A stretch of 64,000 nucleotides of DNA from Smallanthus sonchifolius (taxonomy: Eukaryota; Streptophyta; Magnoliopsida; Asterales; Asteraceae). Below, piece after piece: positions 1 through 10,982 of this stretch. The translations under genes and the position numbers were made by a program. The DNA lies in contig CM042023.1 of assembly GCA_023525975.1 (NCBI GenBank), positions 15,115,501 through 15,179,500 on the forward strand, in the 5' to 3' direction. Under the pieces are notes generated by a model. That model saw nothing but the letters and a program-made list of their open reading frames with translations. It did not search any database and was not told the origin of the DNA. Position 1 is the stretch's first letter. Each line of letters starts with the position of its first letter.

Positions 1-170
1 AAAAGTGAAAAAGTGCAATCTTTAATATATTTTCCTAATAATATAACAACTCTGTCCGATTTGCAAGTAAAATTCTGTGGTAACATAGACAATGAGCTGG
101 TGGTGACACTATTGAATTTGCAAGTCAAAGAAGTTGTAACATAAATAAGGAGTTGGCAATGACATTTAGC

Positions 171-609
171 CAGTGTCGCCTAGGCGCCGATTAATCGCTA
201 GGCGCTCGGCTAAGGAGGAATTTTGGGCCTAGGCGGTCCTAGGCGGCCTAGGCGGGCCTAGGCGGTCCTAGGCGGGCCTAGACGGGCCTAGGCGGCCAGA
301 TTCCGGTGAACATTCCGGCGAACAATCCGGCGAAAACCTGAAATTTCCGGCGAAAACCTGAACTTTCCGGCCAAATTCCGGCGAAAACCTGAACTTTCCG
401 GCCAAATTCCGGCGAAAACCTTTGGTGTGGTTTAAAAATGAACATTTTTATAAAAATTACATATAAAAATGTGTGTATATATATAAAAAACTGAAAATTA
501 CATATAAAAATTATAATCCGATTAATCCCGCCTAGGCCCCGATTAATCCCGCCTAGGCCTAGGCCCTACCCCACCGCCCGACTAGCGCCTAGCGATTTTT
601 ACAACACTG
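171..609. mobile_element. Non-autonomous hAT MITE, CCTAGGCGG-rich
   Basis: The element is bounded by a perfect 8-bp TSD catttagc at 163-170 and 610-617. The right end reads GCGATTTTTACAACACTG and the left end starts CAGTGTCGCC, so the left inverted repeat has lost the TGTAAAAA part. The 8-bp TSD and CAGTG/CACTG ends are hAT hallmarks. The left half carries repeated CCTAGGCGG/CCTAGGCGGG words. It has no coding capacity and lies within an intron of the KEULE-like gene. A second copy lies at 56359-56825. Confidence 0.85.
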
Positions 610-747
610 CATTTAGCATGAGATGTAAAGAAAACTCGTGGACCTTATTGGTACAAGTTAGGCGTTACAAATGTAATAAGTCAAATTATATATTGTATGT
701 CAAAGAGTGAGAACAGGAAGGGAAACAGGGCAAAGAATTTCAAATAC

Positions 748-3700
748 TTCTCTTTTGTTGGCTGGATGTAGTATACTGCATCCATAGTGGGCAGCGGTTG
801 TCTTCTCTTGTTTATATCTTCCACCACTGCATAAAGGGAAAACCAAATTTACATTATTATAACTTATCATCGTTTAACAGAAGTCAAAAATTATGGTCCA
901 ATGCTTTGACTTAAACTTTTGTTTGCATTTTACGTGAAATGTTTGCATTTTACGTGAAATGCAACTTTAGAGGTGTTGACAAAGATATGTTTCATCATTT
1001 GGGATCATTATGAAAAGATGGAAAGATCTGTGAGGATGTTAAAAACCAAATAAAAGTATGGTCGATGAAGTGCTGACTGGTGGCAAACATTAGAAGGGGC
1101 GTGTGAACATTAATAATGCATTTATACTAAAGATCAGGAATAAGGAATTTAAAACTTTCTAAGGCAGGCATTTTACGTCTTACATGAAACTCCTTCATCA
1201 GTGATGTCTGCCATCTTGCATGAACATGACATAATTTTAACAGTCACTTTATCCATGATCAGAACCTAATCAAAAGAGTGTCAGACTCTGAAAATTTGAC
1301 GGGAAACATAAGAGCAGATTTACTATAAGGTAACTGTAAATTCAACAAGAAAGAGCACAAATGAGTAATATCTTAAAAAGTATTAATCACTACAAACAAA
1401 AACTACCAAGGGGACTACAACACCAATACTTTACTCTAAATGAGTCAATTAAGGAATGCAGTTCCAGGAGCAAAGATAGGGTGATGTTTCAAACGACCCA
1501 GAACGATGGTAGCAACCGAATAAAGAAACCACAAATAGTGGAGCATGTTTAAATACAGCGAGGTATTGTAAAATATGCTCTTAGAAAATATTATTTATTT
1601 TAGCAAGACCGTGAGTCATAATTGTAACCAAAGTGTGACCATGATAATTGCCTCGAGGTTTACAAGTAATAAATCTAGTATTTTAAAAACCAACCAATAA
1701 CTGTGAAGAAGACATAAACTTTCAGATCAATGACTACCAGATTGCATACCTTCCAATGTGATTTTGAGTCCGGTCTTTTTGCCGACCTGAGCATTTCATA
1801 CAATAATCCTGCAAGTCGAAGTAATTATTGAATCAACCAATTTAGTCTTGAAATCAGATCTACACATAACCAATATAACAACAAACTTGTTGCCTCTGAT
1901 ATCAAACAAAGCTAGTAAATCTGATCATTGAGTGTATTCAAACCAGCTAATGACAAGTTTGAGATGCATAGAGTTGTAAATTTCTAAAAGTGAATTCAAT
2001 CCTTGGCAAATTCACATTTTGCTAATAAAAACAGATGAGGAGAAATATTGATGAGATGGATCAAGATTGAAGAACAGGTTTAAAAATAATAACAGTCAAT
2101 AACATCACTCAAGAATAAGGTTATGTATGTTCATTCAATCATTCATAACGTTTGACTTCTTAGTAACCTATATTCTCTCTTAAGAACTCTTGGTTGAAAC
2201 TTTGAAAAGGCAAAGTATCATTATCTAGTGGCTTAAGCAATGCCATCTGAAACTTAATGTTAGCCTACCATAACTAATCTAGAGTAGAATGCTTATTTTT
2301 ATTATTCTTGGCTTTTTCTTCTTGTTATTACAATAACACAGAAAATAGGTCTACAACAAAAGAAAAAGTAAATATGGATGAAAAAAGCAACAGATAAGAA
2401 AAAGTGATATACTAATATGAATGTGCGGTGATCAATTCAGAAGATTGTTACATTCTAGTGAAAACTCATAACTAGCAGCCCATTCATATCATGAACTAAC
2501 CATCTAAAAGTGCAAACTCGTTTGTTAGTACTAATATGTTAAAACAGAAAGGTTAGGTTTTCAAGCCTTGTTCAATTCAACTTTACTTAATATAGTTGTT
2601 TGATCAAACATTTAAAAAAAAAATCAAAAGACGATCATTTTCCTATATTGATATCATTAACATAAGCTTCCTTCACCTAAAATTAAGTTGGTATTTCTAT
2701 TTTCTTAGTAGTACAAAGGTTTAGAAACCAGAGCTTTAACCTTCTAAACAGCATCGTGGTCCTGTTATGTAACTTTTCATTGTGCTTCAAATAATGCAAC
2801 TAAACAAACAAACAACATACCCAGTAAAATCTCACTCATAGCAGGGCTATTGGTAGGGTCAGGGGAGGGTCGGATAGAGGCAAACCTTTCCTCTAACCCA
2901 TGGGGTAGAGAGGTTGCTCCTAGTGAGATCCCCGACTCCAAAAACCTTTTTTTCTTAACCTTTTCTCTACGTGTACACTGTACAGTATAGTAATCCAGGT
3001 AACATAAAATGTGACTAAGAGAATCAAGGCAGCAACCATACAAAAGTACTGATAATGATATTAGTAAACTACCGCAGTACCGCTAGCATAAGGTGGTGAT
3101 AAAACTATAGTGCAACATGTAGAAGAGCAAAGAGACACTATAGTGCAACATGTAAAAGAGCAAAAAGACAAGAGAACGTAGTACTAACCCCCTTGAAAGT
3201 ACCTATACACTCCCCTAAAAAAGTCTATACGCTAAGACACACTAACGCAACGCTAAGGACTAAGGATAAGGATAATTATGGCAATGTTATTGTTTATTTT
3301 AATGCTTGAGATTATAGGCAATTTAGAACTATGTAGTTATGTTTTATTAACGTAACTTTGTACGTTCATGTCATGTTGTTTACATTTGCAATGAGCTTAA
3401 AGACATAAAATACAATTGCAATCAGTTACAGACTCTTAATTGGCCGCCTAGGAGTAAAGCATCTCTCACCACCCCAATTAACAAGTAACTTTTGAATTAT
3501 GCATGCTTGAAGGGAATCTTTACAATCTTTTTTAAGTAATTTATACAATGAAACCAGATGTTTAGAAAGATAACAGCATCAAAATAGTACAGTATCAAAT
3601 TTATAATTAGTTATACTCTATAATTATTACTTAAATGAGCCATTTTGCTTTCACCTAATTCGTACCTAAGTAAATAACCATCAGAACTTATCGCTTTTCT

Positions 3701-4721
3701 AAACAAAAGAAACAAAAAATACATCAATACATGGATGTCAAACATGTCAAACAAACTTGTCAAAAACTTCATAGTAACAGGACCAAACATGGAATATATT
3801 TGTTTTAGAAAGATCAGTTGAAACTTCTTTATAGATCGAGTCATTAATTACTATATATCAAATTAATGTAATCTCTGTAAAAATTCATGCAATAAGCATC
3901 ACCTTCTTCCAGTACTCTCACTCAATACTTGATATGTATAGTGAAAAACAAATTCTATTATTAACTTAGCATATTTTAAAGCAATTCACACATTCAAGTT
4001 ATAAATGATCTCTTTCCCTTTATACTTAACGCATTGAGAAAAATCCCCGTATATTTAGTGCCGGCATGATCATATCAAGTCCTAGAAGCATCTTATTATA
4101 TCACCAGAATAAACCAAAAATTACAAACTTACTAAATCTCATACACCAATTCAAACAAAAATCAAATACCAGGGCTTCACTAATAGTACTTAGTTAACCT
4201 GATCAAAACCACAAGATTTAGGGCCATTTAGTCGGTGTCACTTAGCAAAAGCACAAAGCTGTTACAATTTTGTTAGCCAAGTGCAGAAATTACCATAACT
4301 GTTATGTAGTTTCAAAAATGCATACAAGAATAACAAATTAACAAAACAAAAGTTCCATATATCATCATTTTAAACAAAACAGCTATTTCTATGTCTAGTG
4401 ATATAGTCACTTGAATTATTATTCTAAAATAATAATTTATAACAGGAAACATGGTTTCCTTCATTTTCAAGTCTCTTAATTCTTATATCGTTCGATAACT
4501 GAAAATAAACTCAAAAACACAACTGCATAAGTTCCATATACGATCAATTCAAACAAACAACATACACAACTGCTTAATCAACCTGATCACAAGCATAATT
4601 GAACTTGATTACACATACGGAATACAAAGAGGAAAAGGAACTCACGATCACGAGTAATTTGTTTGAAGTTTTTGTATTCGCTGCCTCCTTGAGAAGACGT
4701 ATCCGAATCCGACATCGACAT
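748..4721 (-). CDS. KEU-like: Sec1/Munc18 protein, KEULE/SEC1 type (5' part only; gene runs off the left edge)
   Basis: SM proteins bind syntaxin-type SNAREs and promote vesicle fusion; KEULE acts with KNOLLE at the cell plate. Four coding exons can be joined: 4646-4721, 1750-1808, 1184-1265 and 748-826, all with GT/AG borders and phases that agree. They give about 98 residues: an acidic-serine start followed by EYKNFKQITRDR, then LLYEMLRSAK, then VLIMDKVTVKIMS..CKMADITDEGVS, then LVEDINKRRQPLPTMDAVYYIQPTKE. This order and spacing match the KEULE N terminus (domain 1) as I know it. The start ATG at 4721 is followed two codons later by a second ATG; the first is chosen because it opens the frame. 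Intron 1 is about 2.8 kb and holds a SINE-like repeat and a 33-bp tandem duplication. The intron after 748 reaches beyond base 1 and holds a hAT MITE. No later exon is visible. The family call is firm; paralogue identity is not. Confidence 0.9.
921..960. repeat. Perfect 20-bp tandem duplication
   Basis: The unit gtttgcattttacgtgaaat occurs twice head to tail (921-940 and 941-960) without a mismatch. It lies in the KEULE-like intron between exons at 1184 and 826, about 95 bp upstream of the next acceptor. Confidence 0.9.
2815..2948 (+). repeat. Dispersed SINE-like repeat, copy 1
   Basis: A stretch of about 130 bp reads GGGTCAGGGGAGGGTCGG, then AACCCATGGGGTAGAGAGG, then GATCCCCGACTCC, ending in a T run. 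Diverged copies of the same word order lie at 5373, 53476 and (reverse) 57115. The GGTAGAGAGG...GACTC pattern recalls a SINE-type repeat common in eudicots; the family name is not assigned here. It lies in intron 1 of the KEULE-like gene. Confidence 0.6.
3105..3170. repeat. 33-bp tandem duplication
   Basis: Two 33-bp units, each beginning ctatagtgcaacatgt, lie head to tail at 3105-3137 and 3138-3170 and differ at two positions. They are intronic in the KEULE-like gene. No function is apparent. Confidence 0.85.
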
Positions 4722-5372
4722 AGCCACAGATCGTAGAAATCAGTTCGAAGATGAGAGAGAGAGAGTCCTGAAAGGGTGAAATGTAACGTGAAGGGGGCTG
4801 ACTTGTTATTTGAAACGACCCGTACCCGACGTTTTTATCCGGGTTAGAAAAGGTCATATCGAGTCGGGCGGGTGTTTTTAGAAGGTCATTTCACGCGTCA
4901 TTCATCGTTGCTCAAAGACCAATTCGTTTTTTTGAGATAACAAAGTTGACTCATGACTTGTATAACCTCACACATTTTAAGAGTCAAGAGTAAAGAAAAT
5001 TTATCATATAACTCGATGTCTCTCGAATGTCCCGATCAATATTTTGAAAACCAGACTGGTTAAATTGGTCGCACTACTGGTTTACTGGTTAAATTGATTG
5101 GATTGAATTTAAGAATCAGACGATGTTATTATAATTAAAAAAAATTAATATTACATAAAGAAAACTGCTCCCAATGTAATGTTTATAATTTTCTCTCCCT
5201 CTTTTAGTATCTCTCTCACAATTTAAAATTTAAATCTCTGTTTTTTTTACTAGCTCATAAATCTTTCTTCCGATCATCATTGATGACATATATCTCTCTT
5301 CTCTTGTCGTCAGTATAACACATAAGGAAGTGAGTATTACATCTCTAGTTGTTATTTTAAAGATAACAACAA
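4722..5372. other. 5' flank of the KEULE-like gene
   Basis: This is the probable leader and promoter side of the minus-strand gene. A GA/TC-rich tract (gagagagagag near 4753) lies just upstream of the start and is typical of a plant 5' leader. Further out the DNA is AT-rich with an ACTGGTTAAATTG-type internal repeat near 5050-5100. I see no gene and no clear TATA box. Confidence 0.4.
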
Positions 5373-5512
5373 CCATACCCAATAAAATACCACCAATAAC
5401 AAAATATTAATAGGGTTTGGGGAGAGTGATATGTAAGCAAAACATACATCTATCATATATGATAAAGAGATGGCTTCTAGGGAGATCCCCAACTCCAAAA
5501 CCCTATCTAGAC
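5373..5512 (+). repeat. Dispersed SINE-like repeat, copy 2 (degenerate)
   Basis: It has the same word order as the repeat at 2815-2948: accAataaaat..., GGGTTTGGGGAGAGTG, ...AAAGAGATGG..., GAGATCCCCAACTCC. It is clearly more diverged than copies 1 and 3. Confidence 0.5.
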
Positions 5513-5785
5513 ATGGAAAATACATTAGAATCATACATCTAATAAAATAGTATTATAAAGCTACAAATAATATAAATGGCACAACAGTGTAAGTGATGAA
5601 AGAAAATGTCAATGGTAAAGGTAGCATCATAGATATAGGAAGCCAAGATCATGATTTATTTTAGAGACAAATCACAAAAATAGGTTCTTTTAGATTTTGT
5701 CTTGGTTAGAGTTTTCTTGTGATCTTGTCTTTTTACGAGTAAGATTGTAAGATTCTTTTTCATGCAGGTGATATACACGTAAAAA

Positions 5786-5989
5786 CAATGGCGAAGCTTC
5801 ATTAGGGCCCGGGGGCCCTCCCCTCCCCTCCCTCCCCCACCACGATTTTTCACTCAGAATTGTTAATTTATATGTATTCAGCCAAAAATTTTATAGGTAT
5901 TAAGTTCCGGCCCCCCTGAAAAATTTTTAGGTATTAATTTCCGGCCCCCCAGTCACGCCCCCTGCGTTTTTCTTCAAGCTTCGTCACTA
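5786..5989. mobile_element. Short hAT-type MITE
   Basis: The ends are CAATGGCGAAGCTTCA and, reversed, TAGTGACGAAGCTTGA. It is flanked by a perfect 8-bp TSD cgtaaaaa (5778-5785 and 5990-5997). The interior is C-rich (gggcccgggggccctcccc) with two related blocks ending TTCCGGCCCCCC. The TSD length and TIR place it in the hAT superfamily. It has no coding capacity. Confidence 0.75.
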
Positions 5990-5997
5990 CGTAAAAA

Positions 5998-6760
5998 GAT
6001 AGAGAACTCAAATGGTTGACTTACCATATTATTTTCGGGCAGTAATTATTGACACAACCCGAAACACGACACATAAGTAATAAGGTTTTGGGTTGTCTAA
6101 TATAACCTGTTTATTGAACATATCATTCCGAACATGACCCGTTTATTAATTGGGTTAACCCATACACGACTTATTTAATAAACGGGGTAACATATTAACC
6201 CATGTAAATTAACAATTTTCATATAACAATTTATTTTCATAAGTGAAATTAATATTCATTCTTGAAGTCAATGAACTTTTTGCTGTTTAAAATAAAAGAT
6301 GATAGGTAGAAAACGGACGAGGCACACTCCTTACGCACGAGCGTGCAGTTTTGCTTTTCTGACATTATACTGGTGCAAATCTTCAGCTTTTTCAGAATCC
6401 GTTGGAGGGGATACACATGCATGACCGTGTGTACGGAGGCATGGCCATGCCTATGGATTTGACCAAGCATTGACCAAATTGTCTTGTTCTAAGACTCGGT
6501 TTCTGCTGATATCAGGGAGGCATGGCCATGCATGGAAATGCATAGTCGTGTTTGTCTTCTGGCTTCCAATAATTTTCATTTTATTTGATATTTCTTTCCT
6601 TTTTAATATGGAGAGCCAAATAACTAGCAAATTCAATAAGAAGCTAACTGAATATTATTTCCTATGAATTTGCCTAAAAACCAATTAAATATGAGGGTGA
6701 TTATGCATGAAAAATATGTATAAATGATGGTATATTATGCGTGTATCCCCACTAGGGATT
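5998..6760. other. Intergenic DNA, no gene seen
   Basis: 6040-6190 contains several inverted words such as GGGTTAACCCAT and ACACGAC, shared with 50480-50870, 54150-54300 and 60300-60640, so it is probably degraded transposon DNA. 6400-6545 has GGCATGGCCATGC palindromes in both directions. Short reading frames here show no recognisable motifs. Confidence 0.4.
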
Positions 6761-6764
6761 ATCT

Positions 6765-7900
6765 AATTATCAGGAGAATCAAGATCCCTTCGGCTTTGTG
6801 CCCGATATATGATGATGTAAATGAATCCGCTGGCCATATGTTTATTTGTTGGTACTTAGCGCGGCTTCTATTTGGATCTCTCTAAGTAATTGGTGTAATA
6901 TTCCCGTATTTATGCTTTCACTATTCGAGACCTATTTGAAATGCATTTGGTGTTGAACTTATCTCCTTCCAAAACCAAGTTGGTTCAAGCAATTGTGTTA
7001 GTTTCTAGTGGTGCACATAAGTGGCGGATGCAGCTAAGGGCCATTCAATTTTTTACGCGCAGTGCAAAAAAAAATTACGGTTTTATGTATCCGGTTGTAA
7101 AATTACGTTACCCATCAATTTTTTTACGTTACCCCTCAATTTTTTTTAAAAGCTCAACACTTCATAAAAAGTCCATAATTTTATAAAAAACCCAATACGT
7201 TACCCCAAGTACCCACATTTTATTAAAGGTTTTGAGGTATTGGGTTTTAATAAAACATTTGGGTTGCTTTAGCCAGCCAAAATGTTTTATTAAAACCCAA
7301 TACCTCAAAGTCTCAATTCTCAAACCCAACTTACCCAAGCGGTCGGCCAAGAATAAAGACAGAGAGAGTGCGAACTGTGAGAGCCAGAGACCGACCACTT
7401 GACCAGCCGCTCGACCTGAGCTGAGACCATCGCCCGGTGCCGCCTCCGCCAATCCCCAGTCCTCCGCCTCGCCAGACGCATGTTACCGTAAAAAAAAAAT
7501 TGTTTACATGAAAGTACGGTAAAAAAAAATTGGTCCATTTACATGAAAGTTCGGTCAAGAAAAAATTTGTTTACATGAAAGTACCGTTAAAAAAAAATTT
7601 TGTTTCATTTACATGAAAGTACGGTTAAAAAAAATTCGTTACCCTTTAACTTTTGTTCTAGATTCGCCACTAGTGCACATTAAGAGCAAGAAATGACATT
7701 GTTTTTTGCAAAGATAAGACTTTCAATTCCACGGGTGATTGAAGATATAAAGCACCTTCGATTTATTTGGATTAGTAATAGATCTAACATTTTCTTGGGA
7801 GGATTTGTGTAGTTTTAACGTTTGAAGTTCTCTTTGTAATATTTTGGTGATTCGAGAAGCATGCTTTGGTTATAAAATTTTCCTCCATTAAAAAAAAGAA
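6765..7900 (+). pseudogene. 3' end of an L1-type LINE (reverse-transcriptase C-terminal zinc-finger region), broken
   Basis: Plus-strand translation gives IPSALCPI, ESAGHMFIC and WCNIP pieces. After the hAT insertion at 7019-7672 it continues with RARNDIVFCKDKTF and VIEDIKHLRFIWISNRS. This order is that of the zf-RVT tail of plant L1 LINE reverse transcriptases (CPIC...DHLF..C...WCNIP...WRARND..F). The sequence ends in an AAAATTTTCCTCC...A-run 3' tail near 7890-7900. In-frame stops and the insertion show that it is dead. Only the last part of the element is present, as expected of a 5'-truncated LINE. Confidence 0.7.
7019..7672. mobile_element. hAT-type element inserted in the LINE remnant
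   Basis: A perfect 8-bp TSD gtgcacat (7011-7018 and 7673-7680) flanks ends AAGTGGCGGATG and, reversed, TAGTGGCGAATC. The right half carries five imperfect repeats of TTTACATGAAAGTACGGT followed by A runs (about 7495-7640). 7225-7315 holds an inverted pair around the word AAAACCCAATACCTCAA. The open frames here are not recognisable proteins. Confidence 0.8.
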
Positions 7901-8255
7901 AGTAAAGGTACGTTCTAAAATGATTTTGTTGTTTCACAATATAAACACTTTTTACTAGATTTTGTTGTATATGAAGATATAACCATGCCATTGCAACAAT
8001 TAACAAATACTTACAAGCTCAAAAGAAGGATTTATAATCATAACACATGTTCCATTTGGTTCGGGAATTCACGAGAATTAGAATCGGTGTGAATTTACTA
8101 GAAAATGTGTTTGGTTGGCACCGAATGAAATTAGAATTAATTCAATGCTAAAAAACTCATCTGAAACCAACAAGTCGCTAGACCAGACTAAGAATACAAC
8201 AAATTACATGAAGTTCAACTTTTAAGCTACAAAAGTTTTTAACATTTATACACAC
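7901..8255. other. Intergenic DNA with a possible MITE end
   Basis: 8045-8150 reads tgtttggttggcaccgaatg with repeated GAATT words, resembling one end of a MITE. A related word order (reverse) lies at 47250-47290. I cannot define both ends here. No gene is seen. Confidence 0.3.
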
Positions 8256-8527
8256 TTAGGGTGGTGGGAGTGGTACCCTCTTACTCAAAACTACCCTATC
8301 AAACCCATCAATGAGAATATGACATCTCATTTAGACAAACTGCCATACCAAACTACTCTACATAGTGGAAGTGGTATCCTCCAACCCACCTTATTTTTTT
8401 ATTTTTTTTTAAATTAAAACAAATTAATAAACAAGTTTAAAAACTAAAAATTTAATTAATTAATTAAAAATACATAACAATAAATAAAAAGACGATAAAA
8501 AAGTAATTAATTAAAACAAAAATTCAT

Positions 8528-8765
8528 CTAGTCTTCGTCTTCGTCCAAATTCGGGGTGTTTCTCGCAACATATTCCACAAGATCAAATCAAAGTCTAATA
8601 TGTGTAGCTACATCGTGCAACTCTGAAATGACGTTATCGTCAATAACTGGTTCGACTGCAGGATCCCTTATGTAGACCGGTGATATTGCATTTTCGTCAT
8701 CTTTTAAGATCATATTATGCAATATCATGCAACGTATATACCTCGTTCCTAATCTTCGCCAACTT
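8528..8765 (-). pseudogene. Harbinger transposase C-terminal remnant
   Basis: Minus-strand translation gives RYIRCMILHNMILKDDE, then VISELHDVATHIRL, an in-frame TGA, VEYVARN and an acidic tail DEDED before the stop at 8528. The CMILHNMI..D.E block is the conserved last part of the DDE_Tnp_4 transposase of PIF/Harbinger elements. The upstream part of the gene, including the DDE catalytic residues, is missing. It is a remnant that cannot encode an active enzyme. Confidence 0.75.
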
Positions 8766-8957
8766 AATATACCACGTATTGAGTAGGATAATTTGTTATG
8801 TATTTATAGGGGTTAAATTTATTTAATTTTTTTTTTTCCAACGGCTCTTTTAGCCGTTCAACGTTCGAATTTTGGATTGTTTCGTCAGGTTTGGAAAGCC
8901 GCTCACCCTACCCTGTGTGCCTGCATATCCGAGCTCTACCCGCATACCACTCCCACC

Positions 8958-9134
8958 AGGGGCGGATGTATGTGGAGGGCAGGGGTACCTGTCAGTACCC
9001 CTCAACTTTCGACGCGTAGTGGGAATTTTCGACGCGCAGCGGAAATTTTTTTTTTTTTTACCGTTTTATGTATCCAGATACCCCTGAACGAAATTTTAGA
9101 TACCCCTGAATTTTTTTCCTAGATCCGCCACCGA
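8958..9134. mobile_element. hAT-type MITE nested in the Harbinger element
   Basis: The ends are AGGGGCGGATGT and, reversed, TCGGTGGCGGATCT. Both sides carry the 8-bp word ctcccacc (8950-8957 and 9135-9142). This word is part of the Harbinger inverted repeat, so it duplicates the host end. The GGCGGAT ends resemble the element at 7019. The interior repeats TACCCCT.AA and TTTCGACGCG words. Confidence 0.65.
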
Positions 9135-9487
9135 CTCCCACCACCCTTACTGCATAAGCATTTAACTTGCAAACATTTGGGACAAATAATACTTGATTTT
9201 ATTCATATATGCTAAAAATAACATCCAAATAATTCACAATAAACTTTGAAAACGAAAGTCATGTTCTTTACAAAATGGGAGCGTTCCCAATGGGCCTGAC
9301 CCGTCTCTCTCGACCGAACCCCACAAAAAAGTTATTAAAACCTTAAAATAAATAAATATAGTTTAAATTGTAAGCATATATAATTGCTCGTAAATCGATT
9401 GCAATAAAAGTTGGTTAGAAAAAATTACACTAAATATAAATGTGATGTCAATTTCGTTTAACAAGTTTACCATTTTTATTTGTGTAA

Positions 9488-10024
9488 ACAATAATTTTCG
9501 TCCATGTGGTTTAGTTTCATCCCAAAAGTTTATTTTTCTCATGTGTATCCTCATGGTTTACAAAACTTGCCATTTTTATTCATTCTGTTGACTCAATCCA
9601 AGTTTTAACGTTAAATGAGGGTAGATGTGTCTTTTTATATATTTCTTTATTTTATCAATTTTTAAAGCTTTAATTATTCCCCCCACCCCCTTTTAAACCG
9701 TAAAAACTCCTTTTAATGTCGTAATTCAACCACATGGACGATCGTAAAAACCCCTTTTAATATCGTAATTAATGAATTAGGATTTTTACGGTTTAGAAGG
9801 GGGATTGGGGGGAATAATTAAGGGTTTCAAAATTGATAAAATAAAGAAAAATATAAAAGACACAATTACGGAATTACCCCTCATTTAACGTAAAAATTTG
9901 GATAGAGTTAACTGATTTGATGAAAATAGCAAGTTTTGTAAACCACGATAACACACCGGAGAAAAATAAAATTTTTAGATGAAACTTGCAAAAATGACTG
10001 AACCATATGGACGAAAATGACAAT
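9488..10024. mobile_element. Foldback element with long inverted arms (MULE-like)
   Basis: The left arm (TTTTCGTCCATGTGGTT..., ...GTTTACAAAACTTGCCATTTTT, ...TTAACGTTAAATGAGGG, ...TTTATTTTATCAATTTT) is mirrored by the right arm, whose outer end reads AACCATATGGACGAAAAT. Arms are about 230-250 bp around a short centre holding ccccccaccccctttt and its complement. Long arms with no coding centre suit a Mutator-type MITE. Exact ends and TSD are unclear. Confidence 0.6.
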
Positions 10025-10511
10025 TATGATTCGTTAATACAAAACTTTTTGTATTAGTTATGTATTAGTTAATTTCTTTTCTTCTTAAACAATGATTAAA
10101 TAAAACAAAAGTCTTGGAAAATTATGCAAAAATACAGTCAAGTAAGGTACAAAATATTCGAGGTCCTCTTATCCTTTATCCAATAAGCACATTAACAAGA
10201 TTCCAATTCAAGATTGTCTCTTGTATATGGCTACTTGTCTTTTAAACCCACTATACACACACAAACATACACAGACAACATTAGTCGCAAAAAAAGAGAC
10301 AATTATTTATGTTTTGACTAATAAGATCCTCTAAACACAATTCTCAACTACCTTAATTAATCATAGATGCATGTAACAGAGTTTTAAATCTTTAAAAATA
10401 TATTTTAAATGATCTTAAACACAATAATATTCTGCAATATCTATTGGTACTTTAAATTTTATTAACAAATGATTTTTCAAAGAAATATCAAATCATATAA
10501 TTTACATGAAA

Positions 10512-10591
10512 TTATTATATGATTTGGGGTGCGGGTTGGGTTCAATGGGAAAGCCATTTGGAGTAAGTGGTGAAGCTCCCCTTAAGGTTAA
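10512..10591 (+). mobile_element. SINE, 5' half with A box (split by Copia-1)
   Basis: The 3' half is 22445-22522. A 15-bp target duplication ataatttacatgaaa lies at 10497-10511 and again at 22523-22537, so the two halves are one SINE that was later split. The left half holds an A-box-like tggagtaagtggtgaag. The right half begins with a B-box-like gggtttgagcc and ends in A runs. Intact length would be about 158 bp. Confidence 0.7.
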
Positions 10592-10982
10592 TGTAAGACA
10601 CGGTTTTATTATGTAGCTCTTATAATCATTTATCTAATTATTAAATGATCAATTGATTTATTTATTTATTATCAACATATGGCTAGTAATTAGTTGATGG
10701 GCCTAATTACTCTGATGAGCCATTAATGGGTTTCCCATTGGGTGTATAAATAGAGAGGGAATTGACTAATGAATCATTCAATTATCACCAACATCAAATT
10801 CGTCCCTCTCTCTTTTTCATAAACGTGAGTTCTCACGAACTCACCTTAGCCATCCTAACCGTACACCCTAAACGGGAACCTGATCCTTATCAGAGATCAT
10901 AACATCTTCCCTCTTATTGGTTAGCTTATCAGGTATGATTATATTATTGTTTTCCATTATAATGTTCAAGAATTGGTCAACA
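10592..10982 (+). repeat. Copia-1 5' LTR
   Basis: It is 391 bp, TG...CA. It contains a TATA-like tataaata at 10745-10752 followed by a CT-rich tract tccctctctcttttt, a plausible U3/R promoter region. The partner LTR at 22051-22439 has small indels, including loss of the ctcacgaactcac segment. Confidence 0.9.
10745..10752 (+). promoter_or_regulatory. TATA-like box in the Copia-1 LTR
   Basis: The word tataaata in ggtgtataaatagagagg is kept in the 3' LTR (around 22210) and in both Copia-2 LTRs. This suggests the core promoter of the family. No transcript evidence is available. Confidence 0.5.

Larger units (their letters stand above)
8259..9146. mobile_element. PIF/Harbinger element, internally deleted
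   Basis: The ends are GGGTGGTGGGAGTGG on the left and its reverse complement on the right, flanked by TTA on both sides (8256-8258 and 9147-9149). The TTA TSD and GGG...-type TIR are typical of PIF/Harbinger. The element still holds the 3' end of a transposase gene on the minus strand. It was later hit by a hAT MITE at 8958-9134, a few bases from its right end. Confidence 0.85.

Noticed and set aside
1..60. A further KEULE-like exon at the left edge (minus-strand reading KVVILLGK...)
   Set aside because: The phase fits, but there is no polypyrimidine tract before the AG and no match beyond a few hydrophobic residues to the expected VIMFLSDM..K block.
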